Positions 24,584 to 32,602 of a stretch of 48,389 nucleotides of DNA are shown here, one piece after another. The DNA comes from an uncultured Collinsella sp. (GTDB lineage: Bacteria > Actinomycetota > Coriobacteriia > Coriobacteriales > Coriobacteriaceae). Each line of letters opens with the position of its first letter. Position 1 is the first letter of the stretch. The notes under the pieces were generated by a model that had not been told where the DNA came from, made no database searches, and saw only the letters and a program-made list of their open reading frames with translations. The stretch covers positions 1-48,389 of the forward strand of contig USPC01000005.1 of assembly GCA_900556605.1 (NCBI GenBank), given 5' to 3'. The position numbers and the translations under genes are program-made.

Positions 24584-25588
24584 ATGACTGTTACGTTCGA
24601 AGGTTACGAGCGCCGCGCTGACAAGATCAACAAGTGCCTCGCCGACAACGGCATCGCCTCCCTCGAGGAAGCTCTGCAGATCTGCACCGACAAGGGCTTC
24701 AACCCGCGTGAGATCGTCAACAACACCCAGTCCATCGCCTTCCAGAACGCCGAGTGGGCCTACACCCTCGGTTGCGCTCTCGCTGTCAAGCGTGGCGCCA
24801 AGTCCGCTTCTGAGGCTGCCGCCATCATCGGCGAGGGCATCCAGGCCTTCACCGTTCCCGGCTCCGTCGCCGAGGACCGCAAGGTCGGTCTGGGCCACGG
24901 CAACCTGGGCGCTATGCTACTCTCCGACGACACCGAGTGCTTCGCCTTCCTGGCCGGTCACGAGTCCTTCGCTGCCGCTGAGGGTGCTATCGGCCTGGCT
25001 CTGAACGCCAACAAGGCTCGCAAGAAGCCGCTGCGCGTCATCCTCAACGGTCTGGGCAAGGACGCTGCTCAGATCATCGCCCGCATCAACGGCTTCACCT
25101 ACGTGAAGACCCAGTTCGACTACTTCACGGGCGAGCTCAAGGTCGTCGAGACCATCCCCTACTCCGATGGTCCCCGCGCCGCCGTCAACTGCTACGGCGC
25201 CGACGACGTCCGCGAGGGCGTTGCCATCATGTGGCACGAGAACGTCGACATCTCGATCACCGGTAACTCCACCAACCCCACGCGCTTCCAGCACCCCGTC
25301 GCTGGCACCTACAAGAAGGAGCGCCTCGAGGCTGGCAAGAAGTACTTCTCCGTCGCTTCTGGTGGCGGCACTGGCCGTACCCTGCACCCGGACAACATGG
25401 GCGCCGGCCCTGCCTCTTACGGCATGACCGACACCATGGGCCGTATGCACTCCGACGCCCAGTTCGCCGGTTCTTCCTCCGTGCCTGCGCACGTCGACAT
25501 GATGGGTCTCATCGGCATGGGCAACAACCCCATGGTCGGTGCCACCGTCGCCTGCGCTGTCGCCGTCGAGGAGGCCCTCAAGGCCTAA
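24584..25588 (+). CDS. GGGtGRT family protein (function unknown)
   Basis: The 334-residue protein carries the name-giving motif GGGTGRT at 260-266 (YFSVASGGGTGRTLHPDN). Other likely conserved blocks are GHGNLGAMLLSDDTECFAFL, VILNGLGKDAAQIIARINGF and the glycine/methionine-rich end MDTMGRMHSDAQFAGSSSVP. No membrane segment or known catalytic motif is visible. GGAGGG precedes ATG 24584, 18 bases after the NifU-like gene, so the two form an operon closed by a strong terminator. The codon choice is very uniform and GC-rich, as in highly expressed genes. The glycine-rich motif could bind a nucleotide or phosphate; that is only a guess. Confidence 0.8.
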   Translation: MTVTFEGYERRADKINKCLADNGIASLEEALQICTDKGFNPREIVNNTQSIAFQNAEWAYTLGCALAVKRGAKSASEAAAIIGEGIQAFTVPGSVAEDRKVGLGHGNLGAMLLSDDTECFAFLAGHESFAAAEGAIGLALNANKARKKPLRVILNGLGKDAAQIIARINGFTYVKTQFDYFTGELKVVETIPYSDGPRAAVNCYGADDVREGVAIMWHENVDISITGNSTNPTRFQHPVAGTYKKERLEAGKKYFSVASGGGTGRTLHPDNMGAGPASYGMTDTMGRMHSDAQFAGSSSVPAHVDMMGLIGMGNNPMVGATVACAVAVEEALKA

Positions 25589-25623
25589 TCGCGCCCGCGC
25601 GATGCTCATATAGCTGAGCTTTG

Positions 25624-25660
25624 GAGCCGCTATCCACCCGGGTAGCGGCTCTTTTTGTTT
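25624..25660 (+). terminator. Terminator of the NifU-like/GGGtGRT operon
   Basis: GAGCCGCTA (25624-25632) pairs with TAGCGGCTC (25643-25651) around a 10-base loop, followed by TTTTTGTTT. It lies 36 bases after the stop. Confidence 0.85.
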
Positions 25661-25844
25661 GCGCTGTCGCAGGGTAGCTAATGCCGATATATCAGTTGGG
25701 GCGAAATACAAGATGTGATGAGATGGAGCGTCAGAGCGTCCATGACGCCCACCTGCCATATTTGCCCTTTACCGATTTGCCGAGTCTTTGCGGCCCCATT
25801 GCCGATCACCCGTGCGACAATGCGCCGGACGAGAAAGGAATCCG

Positions 25845-27371
25845 ATGGAATCGACTGATGTACTGGTAATTGGATCTGGCATTGCGGGCCTTTGCGCCGC
25901 CATCGAAGCGGCACGCACGGGTGCAACCGTCACTGTGGCAAGCGCCGGCAAGACTATGAGTGGATCGAGCTTCTTCCCCGGAACCTGGGGCCTAGGGCTT
26001 ATCGGACCCGTTAACGAAGACGACGAGCAGGACCTCATCGACACCATCCTGGCCGTCGGCGGCGGCGTTGCCGACCCCGAGCTTGTCCAGACGTTTGTCC
26101 ACGGCATTCCCCAAGCGATTGACTGGCTCGAGCAAGACCTGGGCGTTGAGCTTCAGCGTCCGCAAAGCGCCGAGAGTGCTCAGCAAAAGCAATTTATCCC
26201 TTGCTTTGACCATAAGACACGCATGTGGCGCGGCCTCACCCGCAAGCCCCTTGAGGACGCTCTGACGACCCGGATCGAGTCACTCGGCATTCGCCTGCTC
26301 CCCCGCCATGAGCTTATTGACCTTGTTGAGGACACGAACGGCAGAATAACCGGAACCGTACTCTACGACCTTACCGAAAATCGAATCGTGCCCTTTGCTG
26401 CCAAGGCCACGATCATCGCAGCCGGTGGCACAGGCGGCCTGTTCGAGCGCAGCCTTACGTCGGCTGATGTGCTCAGCTCCTCGCAGGCCATCGCACTGGC
26501 GCACGGCGCAACACTTACTAATATAGAGTTCATGCAGATGATGCCCGGCTTCATCGAGCCCAGGCGTAACTTGGTCTTCAACGAGAAAACCTGGCGCTAC
26601 GTGCATGTAGACCAGCCGGTAGATATTGCCGACGACAAGCTGAACGACCTGCTCGAGCAGCGCTCTGGATATGGTCCCTTCACGTCACGCTTGGCCTCCC
26701 GCGCTATCGATCTCGTCATCGATCAGGCAGGTGTCGAAGGCCTGGCACTCCACTACGACTTCCCCCGCGAGGATGTCCCAGAGTTTGTGCAGACCTTTGC
26801 CACCTGGCTGCAAGACGAGCACGGCATCGCGCCGACCGACGAGATGCGCGTGGCGATGTATGCCCATGCTGCCAACGGCGGTATCAAGATCGATAAGACA
26901 GCCTTCACGGGCGTCGAAGGCCTCTATGCCTGCGGCGAGGCGACAGGAGGCATGCACGGCGCCGACCGTATTGGTGGCCTGTCGAGCGCCAACGGCATCG
27001 TGTTCGGACGCATCGCAGGCACATCGGCAGCCCTTGCAGCGCAGAAAGAGCCTGAGGCAGCCCTGAAAGCAGATATCACCCTCCCCCAGTACGGCATTGC
27101 CACAACAGATGCCGAACGCCTGACACACAGCCTTAGGCACACGATGAGCACCTATTGCATGATCAACAGGACCGAAACAGGCCTATCCGAGGCCCTGCAA
27201 CAGCTTGAAAGCCTGCAAGACAAGGCCATGGCGCTGAGCAAGCCGCATGCCGATGACAGCGAGATCGCAGCCCTCGCCCGCCTGCAATCGCAGATTCGAC
27301 TAGCACAGGAAATGGTCAAAGCCATGCGCAAGCGAACTGAAAGCCTAGGTTCGCACTTTCGAGCGGACTAA
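25845..27371 (+). CDS. FAD-dependent oxidoreductase of the fumarate reductase / L-aspartate oxidase family
   Basis: The 508-residue flavoprotein starts DVLVIGSGIAGLCAAIEAAR with the dinucleotide motif G10-x-G12-x-x-G15. It carries a second FAD contact in AAGGTGGLFERS and the family C-terminal block GLYACGEATGGMHGADRIGG followed by LSSANGIVFGR. NadB (aspartate oxidase) is the closest functional guess, but the usual nadA/nadC neighbours are absent and the HYTMGG-type segment reads HAANGGIKID, so the substrate is uncertain. GAAAGGA precedes ATG 25845; the longer frame upstream is unlikely. No signal peptide or haem motif is present, so it should be a soluble cytoplasmic enzyme. Confidence 0.75.
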   Translation: MESTDVLVIGSGIAGLCAAIEAARTGATVTVASAGKTMSGSSFFPGTWGLGLIGPVNEDDEQDLIDTILAVGGGVADPELVQTFVHGIPQAIDWLEQDLGVELQRPQSAESAQQKQFIPCFDHKTRMWRGLTRKPLEDALTTRIESLGIRLLPRHELIDLVEDTNGRITGTVLYDLTENRIVPFAAKATIIAAGGTGGLFERSLTSADVLSSSQAIALAHGATLTNIEFMQMMPGFIEPRRNLVFNEKTWRYVHVDQPVDIADDKLNDLLEQRSGYGPFTSRLASRAIDLVIDQAGVEGLALHYDFPREDVPEFVQTFATWLQDEHGIAPTDEMRVAMYAHAANGGIKIDKTAFTGVEGLYACGEATGGMHGADRIGGLSSANGIVFGRIAGTSAALAAQKEPEAALKADITLPQYGIATTDAERLTHSLRHTMSTYCMINRTETGLSEALQQLESLQDKAMALSKPHADDSEIAALARLQSQIRLAQEMVKAMRKRTESLGSHFRAD

Positions 27372-27417
27372 ATCGATTCTCACTTTGAGTTTGATCACAA
27401 CTTCTCAACATGCATCG

Positions 27418-27491
27418 AGCCCCGTAAGCATGATTCCCCTAAGGAGAACACGCCTACGGGGCTTTAGCCGTGTTTCCCTAAGGGAATCACG
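27418..27491 (+). terminator. Two hairpins after the flavoprotein gene, probable terminator region
   Basis: AGCCCCGTA (27418-27426) pairs with TACGGGGCT (27455-27463) and is followed by TTT only. A second hairpin, CGTG-t-TTCCC-taa-GGGAA-t-CACG, spans 27469-27491. The T-run is short, so termination strength is uncertain. Confidence 0.45.
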
Positions 27492-27501
27492 GTGCAGATT
27501 A

Positions 27502-27605
27502 CTCAGCTCCGCGCCCCGACGGGTTCGACCCCATGCGAGGTCAACAAAAAACGACCAGCCTGAGCCAGTCGCTTTAACAATCTTTGGGTGGGCCGTCAGG
27601 GGGTC
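27502..27605. repeat. Direct repeat containing the 3' end of tRNA-Lys and its terminator, outer copy
   Basis: About 104 bases are repeated nearly exactly at 27678-27782. The unit runs from CTCAGCTCCGCGCC through a hairpin terminator into the last 17 bases of tRNA-Lys (27589-27605). After that point the tRNA sequence is lost. Between the copies (27606-27677) lies a very GC-rich run of short palindromes such as GCCTGC-t-GCGCAGGC. Confidence 0.8.
27546..27572 (-). terminator. Duplicated tRNA terminator, outer copy
   Basis: On the minus strand CGACTGGC-TCAG-GCTGGTCG is followed by TTTTTTG. It is the copy of the terminator at 27722-27749, and would act as a back-up for tRNA transcripts. Confidence 0.55.
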
Positions 27606-27677
27606 AGCCTGCTGCGCAGGCGGTCGCTGCGGCGCTTCGCGCCTTGCGCGCTGCGCTGGCAAATGCTTACGCATTTC

Positions 27678-27782
27678 CTCAGCTCCGCGCCCCGACGGGT
27701 TCGACCCCATGTGAGGTTAACAAAAAAGCGACCAGCCTAAGCCAGTCGCTTTAACATGCTTTGGGTGGGCCGTCAGGGGGTC
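27678..27782. repeat. Direct repeat overlapping tRNA-Lys, inner copy
   Basis: This is the copy of 27502-27605 that joins the intact tRNA-Lys gene. Differences are a few single bases (for example ATGTGAGGTT against ATGCGAGGTC). Confidence 0.8.
27722..27749 (-). terminator. Terminator of the tRNA-His/tRNA-Lys transcript
   Basis: On the minus strand GCGACTGGC-TTAG-GCTGGTCGC (with G-U pairs) is followed by TTTTTTG, 17 bases beyond the tRNA-Lys 3' end. Confidence 0.7.
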
Positions 27783-27838
27783 GAACCCTGGACCTTGGGA
27801 TTAAGAGTCCCCTGCTCTACCAACTGAGCTAACGACCC
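27766..27838 (-). tRNA. tRNA-Lys (anticodon CTT)
   Basis: The 73-base cloverleaf begins GGGTCGTTAGCTCAGTTGG. The anticodon loop CTCTTAA sits on a GGGAC-type stem, and the T arm contains GGTTCGACC. The acceptor stem GGGTCGT pairs with ACGGCCC (one G-U). The discriminator is A and the CCA end is not encoded (ACCCAA follows). Confidence 0.95.
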
Positions 27839-27860
27839 GATATCAACACGAAGCAAGAAC

Positions 27861-27938
27861 TGGGGTGGGTAAAGGGACTCGAACCCTCGACCTACGGGAC
27901 CACAACCCGTCGCTCTAGCCAACTGAGCTACACCCACC
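27861..27938 (-). tRNA. tRNA-His (anticodon GTG)
   Basis: The gene begins with the extra G-1 of tRNA-His (GGTGGGTGTAGCTCAG). The anticodon loop is TTGTGGT, the T arm contains GGTTCGAGTCC, and the 3' end CCACCCCA includes an encoded CCA. It lies 22 bases upstream of tRNA-Lys on the same strand, so they share a transcript. Confidence 0.95.
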
Positions 27939-28103
27939 GTGTCCTGTGCGCTTCGCGCTCGACTATTATTGCAAGGAACGCCACGCGATGCAAGCCCCAA
28001 TTTTCAAGAATTTTGAAAAGAGTTTTTCGAGACCATTTCGAGCAAATCCCACCGGTTTCATGGGAGTAAACTTGCCCCACTGCAAATCCTCGAAAGGACC
28101 GTC

Positions 28104-29285
28104 ATGAAAGAACTCTCCAACCGCACGGCAAGATTTACCGATTCGGTCATCCGCCGCATGACACGCATCTCCAATAAGTATGGCGCTGTCAATCTCTCGC
28201 AGGGCTTCCCTGACTTCGATCCCCCAGCGCAGCTGCTCGATAGCCTCAGCGCCATCGCCAGCGACCCCAAGCCGCTCTATCACCAGTACTCCATCACCTG
28301 GGGCTCCCAGGCCATGCGCGAGGCGCTCGCCGCCAAACAGGAGCACTTTATGGGCATGCCGGTGAACCCCAACGAGAATATCGTAGTCACCTGCGGCTCC
28401 ACCGAGGCCATGATGGCCGCCATGATGACGGTCACCAACCCCGGCGACAAGGTCGTCATCTTCTCGCCGTTCTACGAGAACTACGGCGCCGACACGATCC
28501 TTTCGGGTGCCGAGCCCATCTATGTGCCGCTCAACCCGCCCACATTCGACTTTGACCGCGAGACACTCGAGGCGGCCTTCCGCGACAACGACCCCAAAGC
28601 CATCGTCCTGTGCAACCCTTCCAACCCTTGCGGCAAGGTCTTTACACGCGATGAGCTCACCTTTATCGCCGACCTCTGCAAAAAGTACGACACCTACTGC
28701 ATCACCGACGAGGTCTACGAGCACATCGTCTACGCGCCCCACGAGCACGTCTATATGGCCACGCTGCCCGGCATGTTTGAGCGCACCATCGGCTGCAGCT
28801 CGCTGTCCAAGACCTACTCCATCACCGGCTGGCGTCTGGGCTACACTATCGCCCCTGCCGAAATTACCGAGCGCATCAAGAAGGTCCACGACTTCCTCAC
28901 CGTGGGCGCCGCCGCTCCCCTGCAGGAAGCCGTCGTCACCGCCCTCAAATTCGACGACAGCTATTACGATGAGGTCCTCGACCTCTACACCGCCAAACGC
29001 GACCTGTTCTGCCAGGGACTCGACAGCATCGGTCTTGAGCATAACGTGCCGCAGGGCGCCTACTACGTCATGCTGGACATCTCTGAGTTTGGCTACGACA
29101 GCGACCTCGAGTTCTGCGAGGACCTGGCCTCAAAGGTGGGCGTGGGCGCCGTGCCCGGCTCGAGCTTCTTCCGCGAGCCCGTCAACCATCTGATTCGTTT
29201 CCACTTTGCCAAGCGTGACGAGACGCTCAACGCGGCGCTGGAGAACCTCAAGTCCCTGCGTGATAAAATCAAACCGCGCGGGTAA
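28104..29285 (+). CDS. PLP-dependent aminotransferase, class I/II
   Basis: The 393-residue protein has the fold-type I aminotransferase pattern: NLSQGFPDFDPP, YHQYSITWGSQAMREALA, CNPSNPCGKVFTRDEL, the aspartate contacting the PLP ring in TYCITDEVYEHIVY and the PLP lysine in SSLSKTYSITGWRLGY. RFHFAKRDETL lies near the end, with the substrate-carboxylate Arg. The QGFPDF start is typical of the kynurenine/methionine/aromatic aminotransferase branch rather than AspC. The exact amino acid cannot be assigned. GAAAGGA precedes ATG 28104. A strong terminator follows, so it is monocistronic. The tRNA-His gene diverges from it. Confidence 0.85.
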   Translation: MKELSNRTARFTDSVIRRMTRISNKYGAVNLSQGFPDFDPPAQLLDSLSAIASDPKPLYHQYSITWGSQAMREALAAKQEHFMGMPVNPNENIVVTCGSTEAMMAAMMTVTNPGDKVVIFSPFYENYGADTILSGAEPIYVPLNPPTFDFDRETLEAAFRDNDPKAIVLCNPSNPCGKVFTRDELTFIADLCKKYDTYCITDEVYEHIVYAPHEHVYMATLPGMFERTIGCSSLSKTYSITGWRLGYTIAPAEITERIKKVHDFLTVGAAAPLQEAVVTALKFDDSYYDEVLDLYTAKRDLFCQGLDSIGLEHNVPQGAYYVMLDISEFGYDSDLEFCEDLASKVGVGAVPGSSFFREPVNHLIRFHFAKRDETLNAALENLKSLRDKIKPRG

Positions 29286-29314
29286 GGACGGCCCGGCAAC
29301 TAAAGCAACCAAAT

Positions 29315-29355
29315 AAGCCCCGCACCGCCAGCCGAGTTGCGGGGCTTCTTTTTAT
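29315..29355 (+). terminator. Terminator of the aminotransferase gene
   Basis: AAGCCCCGCA (29315-29324) pairs with TGCGGGGCTT (29338-29347), followed by CTTTTTA. It lies 30 bases after the stop. Confidence 0.85.
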
Positions 29356-29426
29356 AGCGCCTTCTTAATTTGTTTAGAGCGTTATACTTTAGCCATGGAG
29401 CAACTCGTCCCAGAGAGAGGAATATT

Positions 29427-30317
29427 ATGGCAGAGCAGCAGCTTATCGGAGCGCTCGAGGCCGGCGGCACCAAGATGGTCTGCGCCACGGGCTATGCAGA
29501 CGGCACGGTCCTGGAGCGTGAGCAGATCGCGACCACGACCCCGCAGGAGACCGTCGAGGCCGTCAACGCGTGGTTTGCCGACAAGGGCATCGCCGCGCTG
29601 GGCATCGGCGCCTTTGGCCCTACTGCAGTCAACCCTGCCTCGCCCCAATACGGCAAGATCCTGGAGACGCCCAAAACGGCATGGCGCTACTTTGACCTGC
29701 TGGGTACTATCCAAAACGAGCTCAATATCCCCTGCGGCTACGACACCGACGTCAACGTCGCCTGCCTGGGCGAGGTCACCTTTGGTTGCGCCAAGGGCCT
29801 CACCGATGTGGTCTACCTGACCATCGGTACCGGCGTGGGCGCCGGCGTGCTCTCGGGCGGTAAGCTCGTGCACGGCATGATGCATCCCGAGGCTGGCCAC
29901 ATCCTGGTCATGCGTGACCCGCGCGACACCATTGGCGAGCACAGCGCCTGCCCCTTCCACGACAACTGTCTCGAGGGCCTCATCGCCGGCCCCGGCGTTA
30001 AAAAGCGCTGGGATGGCAAGAGCGCCGGAGACATGGCCGATGACCCGGAGGCCATGGACCTGCTCGCAGGCTATCTGGCACAGGCGCTCATGACCTACAC
30101 GCTGTGCTACGCGCCGCAAAAGATCATCATCGGCGGCGGCGTGGCCGACCACACCCCCATCGTGCCGCTCGCGCGCAAAAAGTGCGCCGAGATGCTCAAC
30201 GGCTATATCGTCACGCCCGAGGTCAACGACATCGATAACTACATCGTCAACAACAGCCTCGAGGGCGAGCAGGGCATCATGGGCTGCCTGGCCCTGGGCG
30301 CACAGGCGCTTCAGTAG
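29427..30317 (+). CDS. ROK-family sugar kinase, probable fructokinase
   Basis: The 296-residue protein has the ROK ATP-binding start GALEAGGTKMVCATG, the catalytic block CGYDTDVNVACLGE, YLTIGTGVGAGV and the zinc site in the segment HILVMRD...ACPFHDNCLEGL. The CPxHxxCxEGL form is that of fructokinases of the YdhR/GmuE branch, which phosphorylate fructose (and some mannose) on the 6-hydroxyl. That specificity is known for the branch and inferred here. I chose ATG 29427 with GAGAGAGG upstream. A TATACT at 29383-29388 is a plausible -10 for its own promoter. A bidirectional terminator closes it. Confidence 0.85.
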   Translation: MAEQQLIGALEAGGTKMVCATGYADGTVLEREQIATTTPQETVEAVNAWFADKGIAALGIGAFGPTAVNPASPQYGKILETPKTAWRYFDLLGTIQNELNIPCGYDTDVNVACLGEVTFGCAKGLTDVVYLTIGTGVGAGVLSGGKLVHGMMHPEAGHILVMRDPRDTIGEHSACPFHDNCLEGLIAGPGVKKRWDGKSAGDMADDPEAMDLLAGYLAQALMTYTLCYAPQKIIIGGGVADHTPIVPLARKKCAEMLNGYIVTPEVNDIDNYIVNNSLEGEQGIMGCLALGAQALQ

Positions 30318-30400
30318 CAGACGCACCCACAGGGCGTGGCGCGCTCGGCAAATCCGACCTACGGAACGACGCCACCACGCCCCATATAAGCCCTCAAATA

Positions 30401-30447
30401 AAAAAGGCCGCCTAGGACCAAACAATACGTCCTAGGCGGCTTTTTTG
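30401..30447. terminator. Bidirectional terminator between the ROK kinase and VanZ genes
   Basis: AAAAAGGCCGCCTAGGAC and GTCCTAGGCGGCTTTTTT form a long stem with A- and T-runs on both sides, so it works for both convergent genes. It overlaps the last codons of the VanZ gene. Confidence 0.9.
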
Positions 30448-30881
30448 GCGTACATCAGCGACCGTAAGAGATATCGGAGCACAACGCCCGTTGCAGCTCC
30501 ACAGCAGTCGATCATCACATCGGTGATCATGCCGGCGCGTCCCGGCACAAAGAGCTGAATCGTTTCGTCGATCGAGGGAATCAGCAGCAGGAACACCGCC
30601 GTGGGCAGCAGCACGTCAAAGGTGCGCCGGCCCTCAAAATCAAAGGCGTGCGTTGCCAAGATGCCGAGCACCATATACTCGGTAAAATGCGCGCACTTGC
30701 GAACAACAAAGTTGGTCACCCATTCATATGGAAGTCCCACGCCGTGCAGGAAACCGCGGATAGCTTCCATGACCGTCAGGCTCAGCGAGCCCGACCCCGA
30801 GCCGGGAACCAGCGAATTGCCCCAGATCAAGAGCGCCATCAGGCAGGTTACAACCGCCCATTTTCGATTGATCTTAACCAT
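30432..30881 (-). CDS. VanZ-family membrane protein
   Basis: The 149-residue protein has about four hydrophobic segments and the VanZ signature: RKCAHFTEYMVLGILATHAF, then DETIQLFVPGRAGMITDVMI. VanZ proteins lie in the cytoplasmic membrane; the founding member gives low-level teicoplanin resistance, but most chromosomal members have no known role and may act in wall or lipid-linked glycan metabolism. The start ATG 30881 has only a weak ribosome binding site. The gene begins 7 bases after the membrane protein gene upstream ends, so it is probably translated from the same message. Its 3' end lies inside the bidirectional terminator. Confidence 0.85.
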   Translation of the reverse strand: MVKINRKWAVVTCLMALLIWGNSLVPGSGSGSLSLTVMEAIRGFLHGVGLPYEWVTNFVVRKCAHFTEYMVLGILATHAFDFEGRRTFDVLLPTAVFLLLIPSIDETIQLFVPGRAGMITDVMIDCCGAATGVVLRYLLRSLMYAKKAA

Positions 30882-30888
30882 GCAGAAG

Positions 30889-32289
30889 TTATGCCTCCGC
30901 GCGGAGCGGCGCGAAGCTGGCGGTACCGCCCTCGATAACGCTCAAATAGGCACGGCCCGTACGCTTGGCGGTAGAGGACTGCAGGCGCTCGATCTCTTCC
31001 TCGAGGATCTGATTGACGCGCTCGTGACGACGATTTTCCATAATGCCGGCGGCAATAGCCTCGGCCCGCTCGATGCTCTCGCGCGAGATGCGGGCAGTAT
31101 CCTCGGGGAACACAGCGCTGTGACGGCCGACATAGGCGGGGGCAGCAGGCTGAGGGGCAGCGACGGGAGCGGGGACTGCAACAGGAGCAGGCTCGTCAAT
31201 CTCATCCAGAATCGCGGTGGCGGCGGCCCACATGTCCTCGTGGCCCGAGTAATCGGCCATGGGGACATCAACCTCGAGCGAGGCGTCCGGAAGGTCGCCG
31301 GTGTCGATGCGATCTTGGGCATCAATCGATGCGGTGATGGCTGCAGGCTCATCGAGGTCATCGAGATCGATGTCCGCGGCACCGGAGATGATAGGCATGC
31401 TGGCGAGGTTTGCGTTGTACGGCGCAGCCTCAGCCACCTGCTGCTGGGCAGGAGCGCCCCAAAGCGAGCTTTCGGCGGCACGGCGGGCGGCAACGGCCTC
31501 CTCGTCCGCGGCCATGGCTTCATCAACGTACGAATTGTCGGCAGAAGCGTTCGCGTCCGCCGAGGTAGCGCTGTAGGCGTTATTGGCTGCCGCGTTGGCG
31601 ACGAGCGCCACGAAAGCCGCCGTGCTGCCCGCAGGGGCGGCCTGGGAGCCAGACACGGCGCGTGCCGCGGCGGCGATGTCGTCGCGATTGAAGGAGTCGG
31701 TCTGCCCGCCGTTGGTGAGCTCGTCGATGGCGACTTGATAGACGTCGCGCGAGTGTGCAGGGTCGCAGCTCACCGGCGAATCGTCGTCGAGCATACTGTC
31801 GATCATGGACCAAGCCTCGTCCTCGTCCATAGCATCTGCAGCTCGAGCGATGGTAGGGACACCATCATCGGCATGACGGCGCTGGAACGCACCAGTCAGG
31901 CCGGAAAGGAATGCCGAGGTAGACTGCTCCGCCTGAGCCTGAGAAGCAGAAGCCGCAGCGTAAGGAGTCGCATCCTGCTGCTGAGCTGGAATCGAGGCGG
32001 TCTTGAACTCGCTTTGATGCTGATTGAGATTGGCGGCACCGCCCATGGCATCGGGCTGGAATAGACGCTCTTCACGCTGCGCACGATACTCGGAGATACC
32101 CAGCGAGGCGGCATAGATACCCACGCCCGCCACTGCGCCCACGGCGAAGGGAACCGCACCCGCCACGACCGTCTCGTTCACCGACGAAAACGGCAGCGTC
32201 GCGGCATACATAACCACGGGAGCGGCAAGGCCGATCCCGCACGAAAGTCCGGCAAGGACTGCTCGTTGTGTTGCATCAGAAGAAGCCAT
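30889..32289 (-). CDS. Uncharacterised membrane protein with long acidic, Ala-rich cytoplasmic region
   Basis: The 466-residue product has two N-terminal hydrophobic segments (~15-32 and ~40-62: LAGLSCGIGLAAPVVMYAAT; AGAVPFAVGAVAGVGIYAAS). A short basic stretch (EYRAQREERLF) follows, then about 340 residues rich in Ala, Asp, Glu and Ser without a recognisable domain. The last 90 residues (RISRESIERAEAIAAGIMEN; VNQILEEEIERLQSS) look helical and coiled-coil-like. I do not recognise the family. ATG 32289 has GGGGAGAGC just upstream and is preferred to an earlier start nine codons up. The VanZ gene follows by 7 bases. It may be a membrane-tethered scaffold of the cell envelope (inference). Confidence 0.6.
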   Translation of the reverse strand: MASSDATQRAVLAGLSCGIGLAAPVVMYAATLPFSSVNETVVAGAVPFAVGAVAGVGIYAASLGISEYRAQREERLFQPDAMGGAANLNQHQSEFKTASIPAQQQDATPYAAASASQAQAEQSTSAFLSGLTGAFQRRHADDGVPTIARAADAMDEDEAWSMIDSMLDDDSPVSCDPAHSRDVYQVAIDELTNGGQTDSFNRDDIAAAARAVSGSQAAPAGSTAAFVALVANAAANNAYSATSADANASADNSYVDEAMAADEEAVAARRAAESSLWGAPAQQQVAEAAPYNANLASMPIISGAADIDLDDLDEPAAITASIDAQDRIDTGDLPDASLEVDVPMADYSGHEDMWAAATAILDEIDEPAPVAVPAPVAAPQPAAPAYVGRHSAVFPEDTARISRESIERAEAIAAGIMENRRHERVNQILEEEIERLQSSTAKRTGRAYLSVIEGGTASFAPLRAEA

Positions 32290-32530
32290 GAGCTCTCCCC
32301 ATCTTCCAGCACCCAAATCGCATCATTCAGTTGGCTGCGCGAGAGAAGATGAAGCGGGGTTATGCCCCAAAGCAACGGTATATGGTTCGTTTCATCTGCG
32401 TTTTCCGTCGCGAAGCTTAAAAGCTATTATGCGAAACCGCCCTGTCGATTGCAAGCGACGATGTCGGATTGAAACGGGAAACCTGCTGCTTGCAAGTCTT
32501 ATGGTCAAAAATAAGTGCGAAGCGGCGATA

Positions 32531-32565
32531 TAGAAAAGGGCCGAGGCTCAAAGCCCCGACCCTTT
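32531..32565 (-). terminator. Terminator of rho
   Basis: On the minus strand AAAGGGTCGGGGCT, loop TTG and AGCCTCGGCCCTTT form a 14-pair stem with G-U wobbles, followed by TCTA. It lies 38 bases after the rho stop. Apart from this, the gap from 32290 to 32602 shows no gene. Confidence 0.75.
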
Positions 32566-32602
32566 ATCGCATTGATGATTAACGCTGCGTGTGGATTACA
32601 AC

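Noticed and set aside
25845..27371. Firm assignment as NadB
   Set aside because: The family motifs fit several fumarate reductase-type flavoproteins, nadA and nadC are not adjacent, and one NadB-typical segment differs, so only the broader family is claimed.
27385..27714. Open frames on both strands over the tRNA-Lys repeat region
   Set aside because: The sequence is made of repeated terminator and tRNA parts plus palindromes; the frames have no start signals or protein-like composition.
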